From contig URLG01000064.1 in NCBI GenBank assembly GCA_900548535.1, positions 1 to 14,535 on the forward strand: 14,535 bases of DNA. Reading direction: 5' to 3'. Within the stretch, counting starts at the first letter, position 1, and each line of letters opens with the position of its first letter. This DNA is from Candidatus Segatella intestinihominis. Lineage in GTDB: Bacteria > Bacteroidota > Bacteroidia > Bacteroidales > Bacteroidaceae. The position numbers were made by a program, and so were the translations under genes. Shown piece after piece: positions 13,693 through 14,535 of the stretch. Under the pieces are notes generated by a model. It was given only the letters and a program-made list of their open reading frames with translations, did not search any database and was not told the origin of the DNA.

Positions 13693-13698
13693 GTTTAC
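13687..13698. promoter_or_regulatory. 12-bp perfect palindrome GTAAACGTTTAC, candidate operator
   Basis: The sequence is fully self-complementary and lies upstream of the susC -7 box, overlapping the outer arm of the larger inverted repeat. Its central CG with GTAAA/TTTAC arms resembles LacI/GalR-family operators. The regulator itself is not in this window. Confidence 0.5.
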
Positions 13699-13763
13699 TT
13701 TAGTGTAAAAATGACAATATGGGTGGGTTAGGGCTTATAAAGTGTTAGTAGAGGCAGTAAAAA

Positions 13764-13823
13764 GTTCCTCCCGAGGGCACTTGAGTGCCACGCTTACGGA
13801 ACAAAGGTGCCCTCGGGAGGAAC
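13764..13823 (-). terminator. large hairpin with 17-bp perfect stem and minus-strand U-tract
   Basis: The arms 13764-13780 and 13807-13823 (GTTCCTCCCGAGGGCAC and its exact complement) enclose a 26-nt loop. On the minus strand five T residues follow, as in an intrinsic terminator; on the plus strand A residues follow instead. The loop also allows a competing small hairpin GGCAC-TCAA-GTGCC that shares bases with the right-hand minus-strand arm. It lies between an ordinary terminator and the susC promoter, so it is either a second terminator, the end of a small transcript, or a REP-like element. Confidence 0.6.
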
Positions 13824-13848
13824 AAAAAACTTCTTCGGGGAGGTTACG

Positions 13849-13900
13849 CTTTTTCTTTGTAACTTCCAAAGAAAAGGGGAGAAAATGTAATGGGGGAGAA
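13849..13900. repeat. ~52-bp spacer repeat, copy B (matches 8361-8412)
   Basis: Carries the same 26-bp core with the inverted repeat TTTCTTTG-N7-CAAAGAAA (13852-13874), followed by a GGAGAAAATGT segment. On the minus strand the TTTG that is the -33 box in copy A is kept, but at the -7 position it reads TAACCTCC instead of TACCTTTG. The promoter half thus seems lost or altered. Confidence 0.8.
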
Positions 13901-13904
13901 GAAA

Positions 13905-13937
13905 AAAGTGCAATGCTCGGAGGGAGCATTGCACTTT
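13905..13937 (-). terminator. intrinsic terminator of the beta-helix-like protein gene
   Basis: A perfect 14-bp stem (AAAGTGCAATGCTC at 13905-13918 with 13924-13937) and a 5-nt loop GGAGG. On the minus strand a run of T residues continues directly from the stem. It lies 16 nt past the stop codon of the partial gene. Confidence 0.88.
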
Positions 13938-13953
13938 ATATTTTGTTTGTGTT

Positions 13954-14535
13954 TTATTGTACAACCCAGCGTGGGTCACCAAGTTCGCCAAACTTGCTTT
14001 GGTACTTGTCTTGTACAGTGAAGTCGCCAGTGGATGGTGAAACCCAGAGATCTGAAGATGAAATCTCGGCAGCGTCACCAATCTGTAAGTTACTCTTCCA
14101 TGCATATTCATTTGTGTAGAATACAGAAACGAATGGCGCATTCTTGTAACTTGTGGCTGTAGCGTTCTCCACAGCTGCGCTCTGACCAATCAGCGTGTAA
14201 CTGAAGTTAGGAACGATATTAGCATTCTTATTTGTATCAATCAGATACTTTCCGCCCACAACTGCGTCATACAATGTGCAGTGATCTACATTCACCTTTG
14301 TTATGCTGTTGGCTACAGCAATCATAGGACCTGCAGAGAGGTTGGCGATGGTAGAGTTGGTGAGGTTTACTTCTCCCAACTGTGCCTCTGGAGCATCTTT
14401 ACCTGCTGCCAACATACCATAAGAACCGATCTTATTGATTAAGCAGTTGTTGAAGTTGATGCTACCGATGGCAGGTTTTTTTCCCTTCTGCAGACGGATG
14501 ATACCACGGGTATTCTTGATATTACACTTGTCGAA
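13954..14535 (-). CDS. C-terminal part of a secreted parallel-beta-helix-like protein (DUF5123/DUF4957-like), truncated
   Basis: The frame is open from the window edge (first visible residues FDKCNIKNTRGIIRLQ) to the TAA at 13954, giving 193 visible residues; the ATG at 14415 is internal. The visible part shows beta-helix-like turns of alternating short strands with Asn/Asp/Cys ladders (FDKCNIKNT, INFNNCLINKIGSYG, VNLTNSTIANLSAG, VNVDHCTLYDAV). It ends DLWVSPSTGDFTVQDKY and LGDPRWVVQ, a closing pattern I associate with Bacteroidota surface proteins carrying DUF5123-type C-termini in glycan-utilisation loci. It is likely a secreted or surface lipoprotein, but the N-terminus is outside the window. 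A terminator separates it from susC, so it is a neighbouring transcription unit of the same strand. No catalytic residues can be assigned. Confidence 0.7.
   Translation of the reverse strand, partial: FDKCNIKNTRGIIRLQKGKKPAIGSINFNNCLINKIGSYGMLAAGKDAPEAQLGEVNLTNSTIANLSAGPMIAVANSITKVNVDHCTLYDAVVGGKYLIDTNKNANIVPNFSYTLIGQSAAVENATATSYKNAPFVSVFYTNEYAWKSNLQIGDAAEISSSDLWVSPSTGDFTVQDKYQSKFGELGDPRWVVQ

Larger units (their letters stand above)
13527..13953. other. 427-bp intergenic region upstream of susC
   Basis: In minus-strand order it holds the terminator of the preceding gene, the conserved spacer repeat, the 17-bp-stem hairpin, an A/T-rich stretch with the palindrome and inverted repeats, and the susC -7 box. 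The open frames across it (for example plus strand 13742-14119) are judged chance, since they run through the hairpins and into the opposite gene. Confidence 0.7.

Noticed and set aside
13742..14119. 125-codon plus-strand frame across the hairpin and spacer repeat
   Set aside because: It runs through both arms of the large hairpin, a terminator and the opposite-strand coding region, and has no recognisable protein pattern.

Overview
The window looks like chromosomal DNA of a Bacteroidota species, most likely Prevotellaceae (Prevotella/Segatella-like). This is an inference. It rests on a SusC/SusD outer-membrane pair, on promoters of the Bacteroidota type (TTTG about 20 bp upstream of TAnnTTTG, seen at two genes, with the -7 part at a third), on A/T-rich leaders that mostly lack Shine-Dalgarno sequences, and on the typical cluster of debranching enzyme, GT-B glycosyltransferase and GH57 enzyme.

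Layout. (1) 1-1910, plus strand: the 5'-truncated tRNA dimethylallyltransferase gene miaA, then a diacylglycerol-kinase-family gene. (2) 1941-2670: a Crp/Fnr-type regulator on the minus strand, convergent with the kinase gene. The two share a 14-bp perfect hairpin that contains the regulator's stop codon. (3) 2671-7682, plus strand: a divergent promoter region, then a three-gene glycogen/alpha-glucan operon (GH133-type debranching enzyme, glycogen-synthase-like glycosyltransferase, GH57 enzyme with a coiled coil and an Ala/Lys/Pro tail), closed by a strong terminator. (4) 7691-8460: a minus-strand toxin-antitoxin module (ribbon-helix-helix-like antitoxin, YoeB-like toxin, overlapping ATGA) that sits exactly between two identical 48-bp terminator repeats. 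(5) 8518-13526, minus strand: susD and susC of a polysaccharide or glycan utilisation locus. The substrate cannot be read from this window. (6) 13527-13953: a structured 427-bp intergenic region with palindromic operator candidates, a 17-bp-stem hairpin, a second copy of a repeat seen in front of the antitoxin, and a terminator. (7) 13954-14535, minus strand: the C-terminal part of a secreted parallel-beta-helix-like protein, cut off by the window end.

How the genes work together: the glycogen operon probably builds and trims intracellular storage glucan. The Crp-like regulator is divergently placed and may control it, but that is positional inference. The Sus pair imports an unknown glycan across the outer membrane. 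The beta-helix protein upstream of susC probably belongs to the same locus but is separated from it by terminators.

Most interesting signals: the toxin-antitoxin cassette bounded by duplicated terminators; a roughly 52-bp conserved terminator-to-promoter spacer present twice; the symmetric operator-like repeats around the susC promoter; an A/T-rich intergenic repeat that forms the last codons of miaA and recurs as a tandem repeat before the GH57 gene; and several apparently altered active-site motifs in the glycogen enzymes and the lipid kinase. No complete new defence or mobile system was recognised.
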